A stretch of DNA of 64,000 nt from Streptomyces griseoluteus (GTDB lineage Bacteria > Actinomycetota > Actinomycetes > Streptomycetales > Streptomycetaceae): contig JOBE01000043.1 in NCBI GenBank assembly GCA_000717735.1, positions 3,470-67,469 of the forward strand, read 5' to 3'. Every line of letters starts with the position of its first letter. The stretch's first letter is position 1. A model generated the notes under the pieces. The model searched no databases and was not told the origin of the DNA. It worked only from the letters and a program-made list of their open reading frames with translations. A program made the translations under genes and the position numbers. This document shows, one piece after another, positions 24,002 to 35,758 of this stretch.

Positions 24002-25507
24002 TCAACGGCAGAGAACGTCCTCGGCGGGCCGCACGCCCTCGGTCAGGAAACGGGTCACCGCCCGGTCCCCGCACGCGTTCCCGTTCCCCAGGTAGACCCC
24101 GTGGCCGCCGTGGTCGACGGAGACGAGCCGGGCCCGCTCTCCGAGCGCCTCCCGCATGCGGAGCCCGTTGGCGTACGGCGTCGACGGGTCACGCAGGTTC
24201 TGGATCATCAGGATGTTGGACGGCCCCCGTTCGGTGACGCGTACGGGCTTCTCCACCGCACCGCCCTTCCAGTACGCACAGGGCGTGACGTTCACCGGCA
24301 GGCCCGCCGTCAGCGGATGGCGCTCCCGGTCGGCGGCGACGGCCCGCTCGAAGGTCCGCACGGACGACCGGGGCCAGTCGACGTCGTTGCAGATCACGCC
24401 GACGGTGATGGCGGCGACGTCGTCGGGCATGGCGCCCGCGAGTTCGCGCGGCAGCACGGGCTCGCCCGCCGGGTCGAGGGCCTCGGTCACGAGCCGCGCG
24501 AAGGCCGGGAAGGAAGCGTCGGAGTAGAGGGCCTGCTGAAGGGCCTGAAGGATCATGGCTCCGGTCAGCGGCACGCCGGGCGTCGCGGACGCGCGCGGCT
24601 CCCGATCGAGACGAGCGGCGAGGTCGAGCACCAACGGGCGTACGTCCTCGGCGCGTTCGGAGAGCCGCAGTCCGTCGTCGGCGCGGTCGGGGTGGGCGGC
24701 CCAGGCGGCGAAGTCGGGGAAGCGGTCGTCGGCGCCCTGGGCCATGCCCTCCAGCCAGCCCCGGGCGACGCGCTTCGGGTCGGGGTCGTTGCTGCTGTCG
24801 AGGACCCAGCGGTCGGTCCGCCCGGGGAACTTCTCGGCGTAGGCGGCGGCGACGTACGTCCCGTAGGAGACGCTCCACGCCGAGAGCTTGCGCTCGCCGA
24901 GCGCCTGCCGCAGCCGGTCGAGGTCACGCACCTGGTTGGCGGTGGTGAGGCTGCGGAGCATGGGGCCACCGTTACGGGCGCAGGCCTCGGCGATCCGCCG
25001 GGACCGGGCGACGTTGCCGTCGATACGGCCGTCGGCGCCGGGCCAGGACCGCAGGGTGACCATCCACCGGTCGGCGTCGTCGAGCCCGCACCGGGCCTTG
25101 GCGGAACCGCCGACGCCACGGGGGTCGAAGGCGACGAGGTCGTAGGCACCGTCCATCTCGGCGGAGAGGGCGGCGCCCTTCTGCGCGAGCCGCTGCACAC
25201 CGGAACTGCCGGGCCCACCGGGAATGACCATGAGCGTCCCGCGCCGCGCCTCGGGCCGGGCGGAGGGAAGGCGGGAGACGGCGAGCTCGATCCGAGGCCC
25301 GTCGGGATCGGCGTAATCGAGGGGTACGGAGAGCAGGGCACAGCGCTGCCCCGGAAGCGGCTTCAGGGCGACGTCACAGTCGCCCCAACCGAGCCCGGCC
25401 GCAGCGGCGGGAGCGACAGCGCCGCCGGCGAGGGCGACGCCGGCGACGACGGCGGCGGAGAGGGAGAGGGCGAGGAGCAGGGGCCGACTGCCACGGTTCG
25501 TTGTCAT
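24002..25507 (-). CDS. Secreted alpha/beta-hydrolase, tripeptidyl aminopeptidase-like
   Basis: A 501-residue exported hydrolase. The N-terminal signal peptide (RPLLLALSLSAAVVAGVALA, cleavage after APAAAA) is followed by CALLSVPLDYADPDG and the oxyanion segment TLMVIPGGPGSSG. The nucleophile elbow is WSVSYGTYVAAAY with the catalytic Ser, and the C-terminal TAP domain contains NLRDPSTPYANG with the Asp and SVDHGGHGVY with the His. This is the SlpD/TAP family that removes tripeptides from proteins. It is monocistronic and converges with murQ 38 bases away. Confidence 0.88.
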   Translation of the reverse strand: MTTNRGSRPLLLALSLSAAVVAGVALAGGAVAPAAAAGLGWGDCDVALKPLPGQRCALLSVPLDYADPDGPRIELAVSRLPSARPEARRGTLMVIPGGPGSSGVQRLAQKGAALSAEMDGAYDLVAFDPRGVGGSAKARCGLDDADRWMVTLRSWPGADGRIDGNVARSRRIAEACARNGGPMLRSLTTANQVRDLDRLRQALGERKLSAWSVSYGTYVAAAYAEKFPGRTDRWVLDSSNDPDPKRVARGWLEGMAQGADDRFPDFAAWAAHPDRADDGLRLSERAEDVRPLVLDLAARLDREPRASATPGVPLTGAMILQALQQALYSDASFPAFARLVTEALDPAGEPVLPRELAGAMPDDVAAITVGVICNDVDWPRSSVRTFERAVAADRERHPLTAGLPVNVTPCAYWKGGAVEKPVRVTERGPSNILMIQNLRDPSTPYANGLRMREALGERARLVSVDHGGHGVYLGNGNACGDRAVTRFLTEGVRPAEDVLCR

Positions 25508-25731
25508 GCACACAGCCTCGCGGACCAAGTCCGCGCCCCCCATCCGGCAGCCAGGCGGTTCGGAGGTGGGGCCAACCCCCGGAAGGGGGAGGGGTGTTCG
25601 GGGGGCCTCCTCGGCGCGGAGGGCGGCCGTGTCCGGCGGGCTCCTGATGCGGCCGCCCCACCCCAGGGACCCAGGAGACCCCCACCCCCTCAAGGTGACG
25701 CCGCCCCCGCTCCCGGGAGATCATCCCGGGC

Positions 25732-26655
25732 ATGACCACCACCACCCCCAGCACCTGGACCCTCGGCGGTGACCTCACCGTCAACCGTCTCGGCTTCGGT
25801 GCCATGCGCCTGCCCCAGTACGGCCCGGCCCTCATCCCGAACGCCGTCCCGATGGAGCGCGACCGCGCGACAGCCGTTCTCCGCAAGGCCGTCGAACTCG
25901 GCGTGAACCACATCGACACCGCCGCCTTCTACTTCTCCTCCCTCCGCTCCGCGAACGAGCTGATCAACAGCGCCCTCGGCGGTCCCTACCCCGACGACCT
26001 CGTCATCGCCACCAAGGTCGGCCCCGCCCGCGACCTCTCCGGCGAGTGGAGCGAGCACGCCCGCACCCCGGCCGCCCTGCGCGCCCAGGTCGAGGAGAAC
26101 CTGCGCCAGCTCGGCCGCGACCACCTCGACGTCGTCAACCTCCGCGTCCTCGGCGAGGACTCGATCGCCGAGCGTTTCGGCGCCCTCTCCGAACTCCGCG
26201 ACGCCGGCCTCATCCGCCACCTCGGCCTCTCCAACATCACCCCCGCCCACCTCGCCGAGGCCCAGGCCATCGCCCCCGTCGTCTGCGTGCAGAACATGTA
26301 CGGGATCGGCGTCCGCCCCGAGTACGCGGACTTCGTCCGCCTCTGCGGTGAACAGGGCATCGCCTTCGTCCCCTTCTACGCGATCGCCGCCGCCGGCCGC
26401 GAGACCGGAGCCACCGCCCCGGAGTCCGAAGAGGTCCTCGCCGTCGCCCGGGCCCACGACGCCACCCCCGCCCAGATCCGTATCGCCTGGACCCTCCACC
26501 AGGGCCCCCACCTCCTCGCGATCCCCGGCACCGGCAACCCCGACCACCTCGCCGCCAACGTCGCCGCCGGCGACCTCCGCCTCACCCCGGACGAGCTGGC
26601 CCTCCTCGACCGCGTCCACCGGGACGCCGCCCCTTCCACCGCCACCCCCGCCTAG
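25732..26655 (+). CDS. Aldo/keto reductase
   Basis: A 307-residue NADPH-dependent TIM-barrel oxidoreductase. Catalytic residues fit the family: Asp in NHIDTAAFYFSS with the adjacent Tyr, Lys in DLVIATKVGP, and His or its substitute at DVVNLRVLGEDS, where the usual His of the Y-K-D-H tetrad is Asn. The C-terminal IPGTGNPDHLAANV binds the cofactor phosphate. The substrate is unknown. It begins an operon with the solute-binding-like protein 11 bases downstream. Confidence 0.85.
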   Translation: MTTTTPSTWTLGGDLTVNRLGFGAMRLPQYGPALIPNAVPMERDRATAVLRKAVELGVNHIDTAAFYFSSLRSANELINSALGGPYPDDLVIATKVGPARDLSGEWSEHARTPAALRAQVEENLRQLGRDHLDVVNLRVLGEDSIAERFGALSELRDAGLIRHLGLSNITPAHLAEAQAIAPVVCVQNMYGIGVRPEYADFVRLCGEQGIAFVPFYAIAAAGRETGATAPESEEVLAVARAHDATPAQIRIAWTLHQGPHLLAIPGTGNPDHLAANVAAGDLRLTPDELALLDRVHRDAAPSTATPA

Positions 26656-26666
26656 ACTCCACCCCC

Positions 26667-27395
26667 ATGACGACCACCCCGACCACCCCGAACCCCGCCA
26701 TCGCCGCCGACCTCGCCCCCATCGGCACCCTCCGAGTCTCCGTCAACCTCGGGAATCCCGTCCTCGCGCAGGGCAGCCCCGAGGCGCCGTCGGGGGTCAC
26801 CGTGGATCTGGCGCGGGAGATCGGGGCGCGCCTCGGGCTCCCCGTGGAGCTGCTCTGCTTCGACGCGGCGCGGAAGTCCTTCGAGGCGATGGCGGACGGC
26901 CGGGCCGACCTCTGCTTCCTGGCCGTGGATCCGGCACGGGAGGCGGAGGTGGCGTTCACGGCCCCGTACGTCGTCATCGAGGGCGTGTACGTCGTGCCGC
27001 GCGGCTCGGCGTACACCACCGTGGAGGACGTGGACGCGCCCGGCGTGCGGATCGGGGTCAAGAAGGGTTCGGCGTACGACCTCTTCCTGTCGAGGACCCT
27101 CGCCCATGCGACGGTCGTGCGCGGGGACGAGGGCGTCGACACGTTCCGGGCCGAGGGTCTCGAGGTGGGCGCGGGGATCCGGCAGCCGCTCACCGCGTAC
27201 GCCGAGGCGCACCCGGACGTGCGGCTGATCGAGGGGCGGTTCATGGAGATCCGGCAGGCCGTCGGGACGACGGTCGGCCGGGCGCCGGAGACCGTCGCGT
27301 TCCTCCGCGACACGGTCGAGGAGCTGAGGGCGAACGGCTTCGTCGCAGACGCGCTGCGCCGCTCGGGCCAGGACTCGGGATTGTTGGCCCCGTAA
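26667..27395 (+). CDS. Family 3 solute-binding-like protein without signal peptide
   Basis: A 242-residue amino-acid-binding-type fold: IGTLRVSVNLGNPV, VTVDLAREIGARLGLPVELL, FEAMADGRADLCFLAVDPARE, and VRIGVKKGSAYDLFLSRTL. The N-terminus (MTTTPTTPNPAIAADLAP) has no hydrophobic core and no lipobox, and no permease or ATPase gene is beside it. It therefore probably acts in the cytosol as a ligand-binding protein or an enzyme such as a cyclohexadienyl-dehydratase relative. A TAGACT hexamer overlapping the upstream stop codon lies 8 bases before the ATG, so a separate leaderless transcript is possible. Confidence 0.75.
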   Translation: MTTTPTTPNPAIAADLAPIGTLRVSVNLGNPVLAQGSPEAPSGVTVDLAREIGARLGLPVELLCFDAARKSFEAMADGRADLCFLAVDPAREAEVAFTAPYVVIEGVYVVPRGSAYTTVEDVDAPGVRIGVKKGSAYDLFLSRTLAHATVVRGDEGVDTFRAEGLEVGAGIRQPLTAYAEAHPDVRLIEGRFMEIRQAVGTTVGRAPETVAFLRDTVEELRANGFVADALRRSGQDSGLLAP

Positions 27396-27409
27396 GCCGG
27401 GGAACGACT

Positions 27410-27440
27410 GAGGGCCCGGCCGTGGGACGGCCGGGCCCTC
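27410..27440. terminator. Bidirectional terminator hairpin
   Basis: A perfect 14-base inverted repeat (27410-27423 with 27427-27440) around GGG. It separates the converging solute-binding-like gene and the FG-GAP protein gene. Confidence 0.8.
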
Positions 27441-27458
27441 GATCACTCACTCAGGTGC

Positions 27459-30400
27459 TCAGTACAGGCCCTTGAAGCTCTGCCAGCCGCTCGTACCGAT
27501 CGTCACGCGCGCGCCGTACAGACCGGTCCCGGTACCGCTGTAACGCCACAGCTTCCCCGCCGCGTCACGCGCCACCAGATCCGTACGGCCATCACCGGAC
27601 AGGTCACCGACACCGACCAGGGACGTGTACCCACCCCAGCCGCCACCGACCTGCACCCGGGCGGAGACGCCACCGGTCGCCGTGCCGTAATACCGCCACA
27701 GCACACCCGCCGCGTCGACACCCAGCAGGTCACCACGCCCGTCACCGTTCAGATCACCGGCACCGACCAGCTTCTTGTACAGCTTCCAGTTCGTACCGAT
27801 CCGCACCCGCGACTTCACCCGGTGATCAGCCGTACCCCCGTAGAAGTACATGTCACCCGTCGACGCCTGCCGCACCACCAGATCCGCGAACCCGTCACCG
27901 TTCACATCGCCCGGCGACGTCAGCACGTCGTACTGACCCCAGCCAGAACCCACCAGCGTGTACGGCGAAGAAGCGGAAACCACCTTCCCGCAACCCGGCC
28001 GGTACGCCCGCAACTGGTCACCCACACGGATATACACATCCGCACACCGGTCACCGTTCAGATCACCCACCGGCACGAACACCGACGACGTCGCAAACTT
28101 CGACCCCGTACCCGCGATCCGCGCCGACACCGCACCCGTACCGGTCCCCCGGTACAACGACACCAGCCCAGCCGTGTCCATCACCAGCAGATCACCGAAA
28201 CCGTCGTCCCCGGCCATGTCACGCCAGACCGCAGCGCCACCACTCACGGAGACCGCACCGGAGACCGCGAGGTCCAGACCCTGACCGTCGGCGGCCTTCG
28301 CGGTGAGCGCCCACGTGTAGGCACCGTTCGCGACCAGCTTCCCAGCCGCGTCCTTCCCGTCCCACGAAGGAGCGACGAGACCGCGCGCCTCGCCCCCGCT
28401 CAGGCTCCGCACGACCTTGCCGGTCGCCTTGTGCTTGAGGGTCAGGGACCAGGAGGCGGCGGGCTTGGACAGCCACCAACGTGGCTTCCAAGAAGCCGCC
28501 TTGAGATTGGCCGCAGGGGTGTCGGAGTCGAGGACGGCCAGACGGCCCGTGACCCCGCCGAGGCCGACGACGTGGATCTTCCGCAGCGAGTCGACGAAGG
28601 CGACGGCCCCGCCGAAGCGGTCGACCGCCCAGACCTGGTCCGGGTCCGGGACGTCGGCGCCCGCGAGGATGCCGAGGACGCGGTCCACCGGCTCACCGGA
28701 GCGGACATCGGTCGCCATCAGCGTGTATCCGTAGGCGTCGTAGTAGGGCGTGACGAGGAAGCCGTCGCCCAGATGGGCCTCGCTGTTCCGGGGCACCCTG
28801 ACGTCGACCCCGACCTTCTTCTCACGGTCGTACACCACCGCGGCCGACGCGTCCGAAGAGCAGAGCGCGTAGATCCACTTGCCGACGACCTCCAGGCGGG
28901 ACGCCCGGCAGCCGGTTCCGAGGTCGTGGGTCTCGACGGTAGCGCCCGTGCGCAGGTCGATCGCGGAGACGGTGTCGTCCGTCGCGGACGCCGTCCAGAG
29001 CAGGTTTCCCCACAGGGCCTGCCGGGAGGTGATGACGGAGTTCCGGACGATCTTCCCCGTCTCGATGTCCGCGACGATCGAGCGCACCCCGGAGGTAGTG
29101 GTGCCGCGGAAGTGCACGTAGCGACCGGAGACGCTGTCGACGAAGTCCACCTGGAGCTTGCCCGTGTGGGCGAGCGTGACCGTGCGCGTGGTCCCCGCGG
29201 ATCCGGGCGTGGTCACGTGCGCCTTGACGATGCAGTCGGTGCACGACGTCGTCGCGCCGGAGGGTGTGCCGTTCGCCTCTTCCAGGATGACCAGCCGGCC
29301 GTCGCCGGTGTCGTGCCACCACTTACCGGTGCCGGTCGACTTGAGGAGCGACGGGCAGTTCGGCGCGGTGCCGGACAGCGCGTCGCAGGTCCAGGACGGC
29401 GCCGCCGTGTGCGCTCCGGTAAGGGACAGGCCGAAACCCCTGAGGGTGTGGGTCGTGGTCTGCGTCTCCGTCACCACCCGGCCGTTGGCCATGGTCACCG
29501 CGGTGTAGGGGACGGTCGCGGGAACGGCCAGGACCTGGGAGGTGACGGGGGCGCCGTCGGCTCCCGGGGCGATGCGCCGTACACCCCAGTGGGCGGGGTC
29601 GGTGCCGCCCATCGCGTACAGGGCCCCGTCCGTTCCGGTCTCGACCGCGCGGCCCTTCTCGGCGACGATGCCGAGGTCACGCGTGGCGCCTCCGGCGATC
29701 GGCGTGGCGACGACGGGGAAAGCCGGGAACTCCCACGGGTCCGACGGCCCGTCGTAGCGGCCCACGATCCAGTCGCCGACGACGCCGAGCCGCGCGTCGG
29801 TGTCGTCCCGGTCGTTCGGCAGCTTCACGGTCCTGCCCGCGTCGCCGTGGTCCGTACGGGAGACGACGAACGCCTGGTCGGTGCCCGTGGCGTCGTACTG
29901 GACGATCCAGTCGGCGCTGAGGACCGCGCTGCGGGAGAACGGGGTGAACGGCAGCTCGGGTACGGCCGTGAGCGTGCCCGTGGCGAAGTCGATCAGGGCG
30001 GTGCGCGGGGACGCCGTACCGCCGTAGGAGATGAGCGCGCCGGCGTCGTCGTAGGCGACGAGGGACGGCGGCCCGTCGGCGCCCGGCACGAACACCTGCC
30101 GGTCGGCGGGGGCGTCGGGGCCGTACCCCAGCAGGTGCAGGACGGCGCCGCCGCTCCCGGAGGCGGCGGCGAGCAGCCGGTCCGCGGAGACGGCGGGGTA
30201 CACGTGCTCGTACCCGAGGGGCAGGGTGAAGGTGGCGCCGCTCGCGAAGTCGTGGACGGACGCCTCGTCCCTCATCTCGGAGAAGCAGGCGACCCGGTCA
30301 CCGCGGAAGACGGCGTCGTTCGACCAGCATCCCGGGCCGTGGGCGTACCGCCCGTCCCGAAGGCTCCGCCAGGAGGTGTACGCGGCCTCTCCGGTTCGCA

Positions 30401-30602
30401 CCAGCTGGACGCCGGTGCCGGCCGCGTAGAGCCCTGTGTCGGGTGTTCCGGCGGGATCAGCCGGCGCCGGGATCGTCACCTCGTACGGCGCGTCGGAGGC
30501 GGTCGCGGCAGCGGTGGCGGCGGATGCGGTCGCGGTGGCCGTCAGGCCGGTGAGGCCCAGGGTCGCGCTCAGTGCGAGCGCGACGGCTCTTCGGACGGAC
30601 AA
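27459..30602 (-). CDS. Large secreted FG-GAP/VCBS-repeat protein
   Basis: A 1047-residue exported protein. A signal peptide (SVRRAVALALSATLGLTGLT...ASA) is followed by about 700 residues of repeated beta-sheet strands of PQQ/WD-like character (for example VVGDWIVGRYDG, LLAAASGSGGAVLHLLGYG). Next is an Ig-like FlgD-type domain (WSLTLKHKATGKVVRSLSGG) and then four FG-GAP repeats with DLNGDG-type calcium loops (GDLNGDRCADV, GDVNGDGFADL, GDLNGDGRGDL, GDLSGDGRTDL). It is probably a calcium-bound surface or extracellular propeller. The start is taken as TTG, because AGGGGAC lies about 8 bases upstream and the signal peptide begins there. Confidence 0.82.
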   Translation of the reverse strand: MSVRRAVALALSATLGLTGLTATATASAATAAATASDAPYEVTIPAPADPAGTPDTGLYAAGTGVQLVRTGEAAYTSWRSLRDGRYAHGPGCWSNDAVFRGDRVACFSEMRDEASVHDFASGATFTLPLGYEHVYPAVSADRLLAAASGSGGAVLHLLGYGPDAPADRQVFVPGADGPPSLVAYDDAGALISYGGTASPRTALIDFATGTLTAVPELPFTPFSRSAVLSADWIVQYDATGTDQAFVVSRTDHGDAGRTVKLPNDRDDTDARLGVVGDWIVGRYDGPSDPWEFPAFPVVATPIAGGATRDLGIVAEKGRAVETGTDGALYAMGGTDPAHWGVRRIAPGADGAPVTSQVLAVPATVPYTAVTMANGRVVTETQTTTHTLRGFGLSLTGAHTAAPSWTCDALSGTAPNCPSLLKSTGTGKWWHDTGDGRLVILEEANGTPSGATTSCTDCIVKAHVTTPGSAGTTRTVTLAHTGKLQVDFVDSVSGRYVHFRGTTTSGVRSIVADIETGKIVRNSVITSRQALWGNLLWTASATDDTVSAIDLRTGATVETHDLGTGCRASRLEVVGKWIYALCSSDASAAVVYDREKKVGVDVRVPRNSEAHLGDGFLVTPYYDAYGYTLMATDVRSGEPVDRVLGILAGADVPDPDQVWAVDRFGGAVAFVDSLRKIHVVGLGGVTGRLAVLDSDTPAANLKAASWKPRWWLSKPAASWSLTLKHKATGKVVRSLSGGEARGLVAPSWDGKDAAGKLVANGAYTWALTAKAADGQGLDLAVSGAVSVSGGAAVWRDMAGDDGFGDLLVMDTAGLVSLYRGTGTGAVSARIAGTGSKFATSSVFVPVGDLNGDRCADVYIRVGDQLRAYRPGCGKVVSASSPYTLVGSGWGQYDVLTSPGDVNGDGFADLVVRQASTGDMYFYGGTADHRVKSRVRIGTNWKLYKKLVGAGDLNGDGRGDLLGVDAAGVLWRYYGTATGGVSARVQVGGGWGGYTSLVGVGDLSGDGRTDLVARDAAGKLWRYSGTGTGLYGARVTIGTSGWQSFKGLY

Positions 30603-30989
30603 GTACGTGTCCCCTCGTACGGGTGGGCATGCGGGTACGACGAGGGAGGGCGAGCAGGCCGGGCACGACGGGCATGACAGGCACGACGTGGCAGGGCGGA
30701 GTGAGAGCCGCGGCGGCCGGGGCCGGCGGGACCCCCCCTGTCGGCAGCCGGATCGTACATCCACTCGAATCCAAGGCGCCAGAAACCTGCCCTGGCGGGG
30801 CTCCGGAAGGCCTCTTCCCGGGCCTGGAGGCCCTCCTCCGGAGGCCCGCACACCCCGCCCGTCCCCCGGGCCCACGCCTTCCGGTCGCAGACCCGCCACG
30901 CCCCGCACAGCACTTCCGCGCACCATCACTGACCTGGGCTTTTACCTCAACTCCCCCTATCCTTAAGGGACTCGGAGGGGAGATTCCAC
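30603..30989. other. 387-base divergent intergenic region
   Basis: Lies between the FG-GAP gene (minus) and a methyltransferase gene (plus). It holds GC-rich inverted repeats around 30798-30850 and presumably both promoters. Several open frames cross it, but none has a signal, an RBS or plausible composition. Confidence 0.4.
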
Positions 30990-31751
30990 ATGCACGAGAC
31001 CGACCGCGACATCCGCACCGTCGACGACGTCCTGAACCTGCTCGACGGCCTGTTCGCCCCGGGCGCCGACCGCTGGACCGACGGTGGCGCCGACTGGTGG
31101 GACGGGTTCTACGCCGACCGGGACAAGCCGGTGCCGTTCTTCGTCGCGAAGCCCGACGAGAACCTGGTGTCGTACGTCGAGCGGGGTCTGCTCCCGGCCG
31201 GCGGCCGGGCCCTCGACCTCGGGTGCGGGCCCGGGCGGAACTCCCTGTACCTCGCCTCGCTCGGGTACGACGTGGACGCCGTCGACCTCTCCCCGACCGC
31301 CATCGCCTGGGCCGGGGAACGGGCCGGGGAAGCGGGCGCAGGGAACATCCGGTTCACGTGCGGCGACGCCTTCAAGGGCGCGGCCCCGGACGGCCCGTAC
31401 GACCTGATCTACGACTCCGGCTGCTTCCACCACCTGCCTCCGCACCGCCGCGTCAGCTACCTCGCGCTCCTGGAACGCGTCCTCGCGCCCGGCGGGCACT
31501 TCGCGCTCACCGCGTTCGCGGCCGGCGAGGGCGGCATGGGGTCGGAGCTGCCGGACGCCGACTTCTACCGGAAGGGCCGCCTGGAGGGCGGCCTCGCGTA
31601 CACCGAGGAGTCGCTGCGTACGATCTTCGCGGACGCCACGAACCCGAACGGCCTGACCGCGATCGACCTCCGCCGTATGCGCGACGAACCCGCAGACTCC
31701 CCCGCCTTCGGCGAGTCCTTCCTCTGGACGGCCCTCTTCCGCCGCGCGTGA
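30990..31751 (+). CDS. Class I SAM-dependent methyltransferase
   Basis: A 253-residue soluble methyltransferase. The SAM-binding motif I is GGRALDLGCGPGRNSLYLASLG, followed by DAVDLSPTAIAWAGER (acidic residue binding the ribose) and DGPYDLIYDSGCFHHLPPHRR (motif post-II). The family resembles TehB/thiopurine-type small-molecule methyltransferases; the substrate cannot be predicted. GGGGAGATTC precedes the ATG. It stands alone between two divergently or separately transcribed genes. Confidence 0.85.
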   Translation: MHETDRDIRTVDDVLNLLDGLFAPGADRWTDGGADWWDGFYADRDKPVPFFVAKPDENLVSYVERGLLPAGGRALDLGCGPGRNSLYLASLGYDVDAVDLSPTAIAWAGERAGEAGAGNIRFTCGDAFKGAAPDGPYDLIYDSGCFHHLPPHRRVSYLALLERVLAPGGHFALTAFAAGEGGMGSELPDADFYRKGRLEGGLAYTEESLRTIFADATNPNGLTAIDLRRMRDEPADSPAFGESFLWTALFRRA

Positions 31752-31834
31752 CCCCACCGGGGGTGACCCCACCGCCGGTCACCCCGCCGGTAATTCACGA
31801 GCAGCACCGGGGCCGCGCCCCCTAACCTGCCCCC

Positions 31835-32158
31835 ATGGGACACGCCAAGACCTCATACGTCTGTCTGCCGTGCCGCGCCTCGTACAAGCAGCCGTACGAC
31901 CGTGAGCGCGAGCGGAGGTGTCCGCGCTGCGCGCGCACCCTCATCCACGCAGGATCGGCCTTCGCACCGCCCCGCCGCCGGGACGTCTCCGGCTGGCGGG
32001 CGCTGTCGGTCGTCCTGAACGCCGGCATCCGCTTCCACAAGTCCTGCTGCGGCGGCCCGGGTTACCGTCCCCGCACCCTCTCCGAGGTGAAGTCCGGCCT
32101 GGCGCACGCCCGTCGCACCGGGGAGCCGATCGCGAAGGCGCTGGTCAGCTTCACCTGA
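31835..32158 (+). CDS. Small zinc-ribbon-like conserved Streptomyces protein
   Basis: A 107-residue basic protein. YVCLPCRASYK and RRCPRCARTLIHAG make a two-knuckle zinc ribbon at residues 9-40; HKSCCGGPGYRP at ~70 adds further cysteines. The C-terminal half is Arg/Lys-rich, compatible with nucleic acid binding. Homologues are sometimes labelled as deoxyxylulose-phosphate synthase, which this clearly is not. TAACCT ends 6 bases before the ATG and no ribosome site is visible, so it is a leaderless candidate. Confidence 0.65.
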   Translation: MGHAKTSYVCLPCRASYKQPYDRERERRCPRCARTLIHAGSAFAPPRRRDVSGWRALSVVLNAGIRFHKSCCGGPGYRPRTLSEVKSGLAHARRTGEPIAKALVSFT

Positions 32159-32167
32159 GAGGCCTGA

Positions 32168-32638
32168 TCACATGGTCTTCAGGTGCTCCGCAAGCCGGTC
32201 GTACTGCTCCCGCACCCCCGCCTCCATGCCCGCGTCCAGCGCCTGGTCCCTGATCTCGTTCGAGGGCCAGAAGGACGTGCTGGTCAGGGCGGTTCCCCCG
32301 TCGGGGGTGGCGTCGAAGGTGAGGGTGACGCGGACCGGTTCGGCGTCCGGCATCTGCTCGAAGGTCTCCGTGTAGTCGAGGCGTTCCACCGGGACGACGT
32401 CCTCGTACGCGCCCGAGAAGACGATCTCCTGCCCGTCGGGTGCGGTCTGGCCCCAGCGCCACGCACCGCCCACCCGCAGGTCGATGTCGACGACCGTCGT
32501 GGTCAGCCCGGACGTCCCGTACCACTCCCGCACGTGCTCGGGGACCGTCCAGGCCTCCCAGACGCGGGCCGGTGGGGCGTCGAAGGTGCGGGTGACGACC
32601 AGCTCACGGTCGGCCGGTGTGGTGAGGAGGGTGACCAT
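32168..32638 (-). CDS. SRPBCC/AHSA1-domain protein
   Basis: A 156-residue START-like helix-grip protein. It opens with ELVVTRTFDAPPARVWEAWTVPEHVREWYG, then DLRVGGAWRWGQTAPDGQEIVFSGAYEDV and LTFDATPDGGTALTSTSFW, the pattern of activator-of-Hsp90-homologue-1-like proteins, which bind hydrophobic ligands. No ArsR partner gene is adjacent. It may read into the groEL2 terminator region from the other side, as both are on the minus strand. Confidence 0.85.
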   Translation of the reverse strand: MVTLLTTPADRELVVTRTFDAPPARVWEAWTVPEHVREWYGTSGLTTTVVDIDLRVGGAWRWGQTAPDGQEIVFSGAYEDVVPVERLDYTETFEQMPDAEPVRVTLTFDATPDGGTALTSTSFWPSNEIRDQALDAGMEAGVREQYDRLAEHLKTM

Positions 32639-32685
32639 GGTCCGTTCCCTTCACGAAGGGGCACTTCCAGGATCCGTTAAACGCC

Positions 32686-32721
32686 CGAGGGCGGCACCCC
32701 CTGGTGGGGGTGCCGCCCTCG
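32686..32721. terminator. groEL2 terminator
   Basis: A perfect 16-base stem (32686-32701 with 32706-32721) and TGGT loop, starting 65 bases after the groEL2 stop on the minus strand. Confidence 0.85.
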
Positions 32722-32785
32722 TTCTTCGCGTTCGGCTCGCGCGTTCAGCTCACGCGTCCGGCGATGAACCACCGATCCCGGAGGA

Positions 32786-35364
<2,579 letters not shown>

Positions 35365-35404
35365 GAATTGCCCCCTCCGCTTATTGACGCGGAAGGGGCA
35401 ATTC
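35365..35404 (-). terminator. thrC-cysO operon terminator
   Basis: Sixteen-base arms (35365-35380 and 35389-35404, one mismatch) around an AT-rich 8-base loop, 36 bases after the stop of the sulfur-carrier gene. Confidence 0.8.
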
Positions 35405-35439
35405 GAGAGTTTCGAGAAAGATGGGGCAGCTGATAAGAC

Positions 35440-35718
35440 TCAGCAGCCTCCGGCGACCGCCGGGATGATCGAGACGCCGGCGCCGGCCGGGGTGGCCGTC
35501 TCCAGGCCCTGTTCAAAGCGCACGTCGTCGTCGTTCACGTAGACGTTGACGAAGCGGCGCAGCTTGCCCTGGTCGTCGAGGACGCGGGCGGCGATGCCCG
35601 TGTGGTTCTTCTCCAGGTCCGCGATGACCTCGGCGAGGGTCGCGCCCTCGGCCTGGACCTCGGACTTCCCGCCCGTGTAGGTGCGGAGGATGGTGGGGAT
35701 TCGGACGTTCACGGCCAT
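35440..35718 (-). CDS. cysO: CysO-like ubiquitin-fold sulfur carrier ending Gly-Gly-Cys
   Basis: A 92-residue MoaD/ThiS-type beta-grasp protein. NVRIPTILRTYTGGKSEVQA and RRFVNVYVNDDDVRFEQGLE closely follow the sequence I recall for mycobacterial CysO, the sulfur donor of the CysM-dependent cysteine pathway. The C-terminus reads SIIPAVAGGC: the usual terminal Gly-Gly is followed by one extra Cys, so the carrier must lose that residue before its Gly can be thiocarboxylated. It lies 40 bases downstream of thrC in the same direction. No mec or cysM homologue is adjacent. Confidence 0.85.
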   Translation of the reverse strand: MAVNVRIPTILRTYTGGKSEVQAEGATLAEVIADLEKNHTGIAARVLDDQGKLRRFVNVYVNDDDVRFEQGLETATPAGAGVSIIPAVAGGC

Positions 35719-35758
35719 GTCTTCGTAACCTTTCGGAGAGCCGGGAGAGCGGGTCGGC

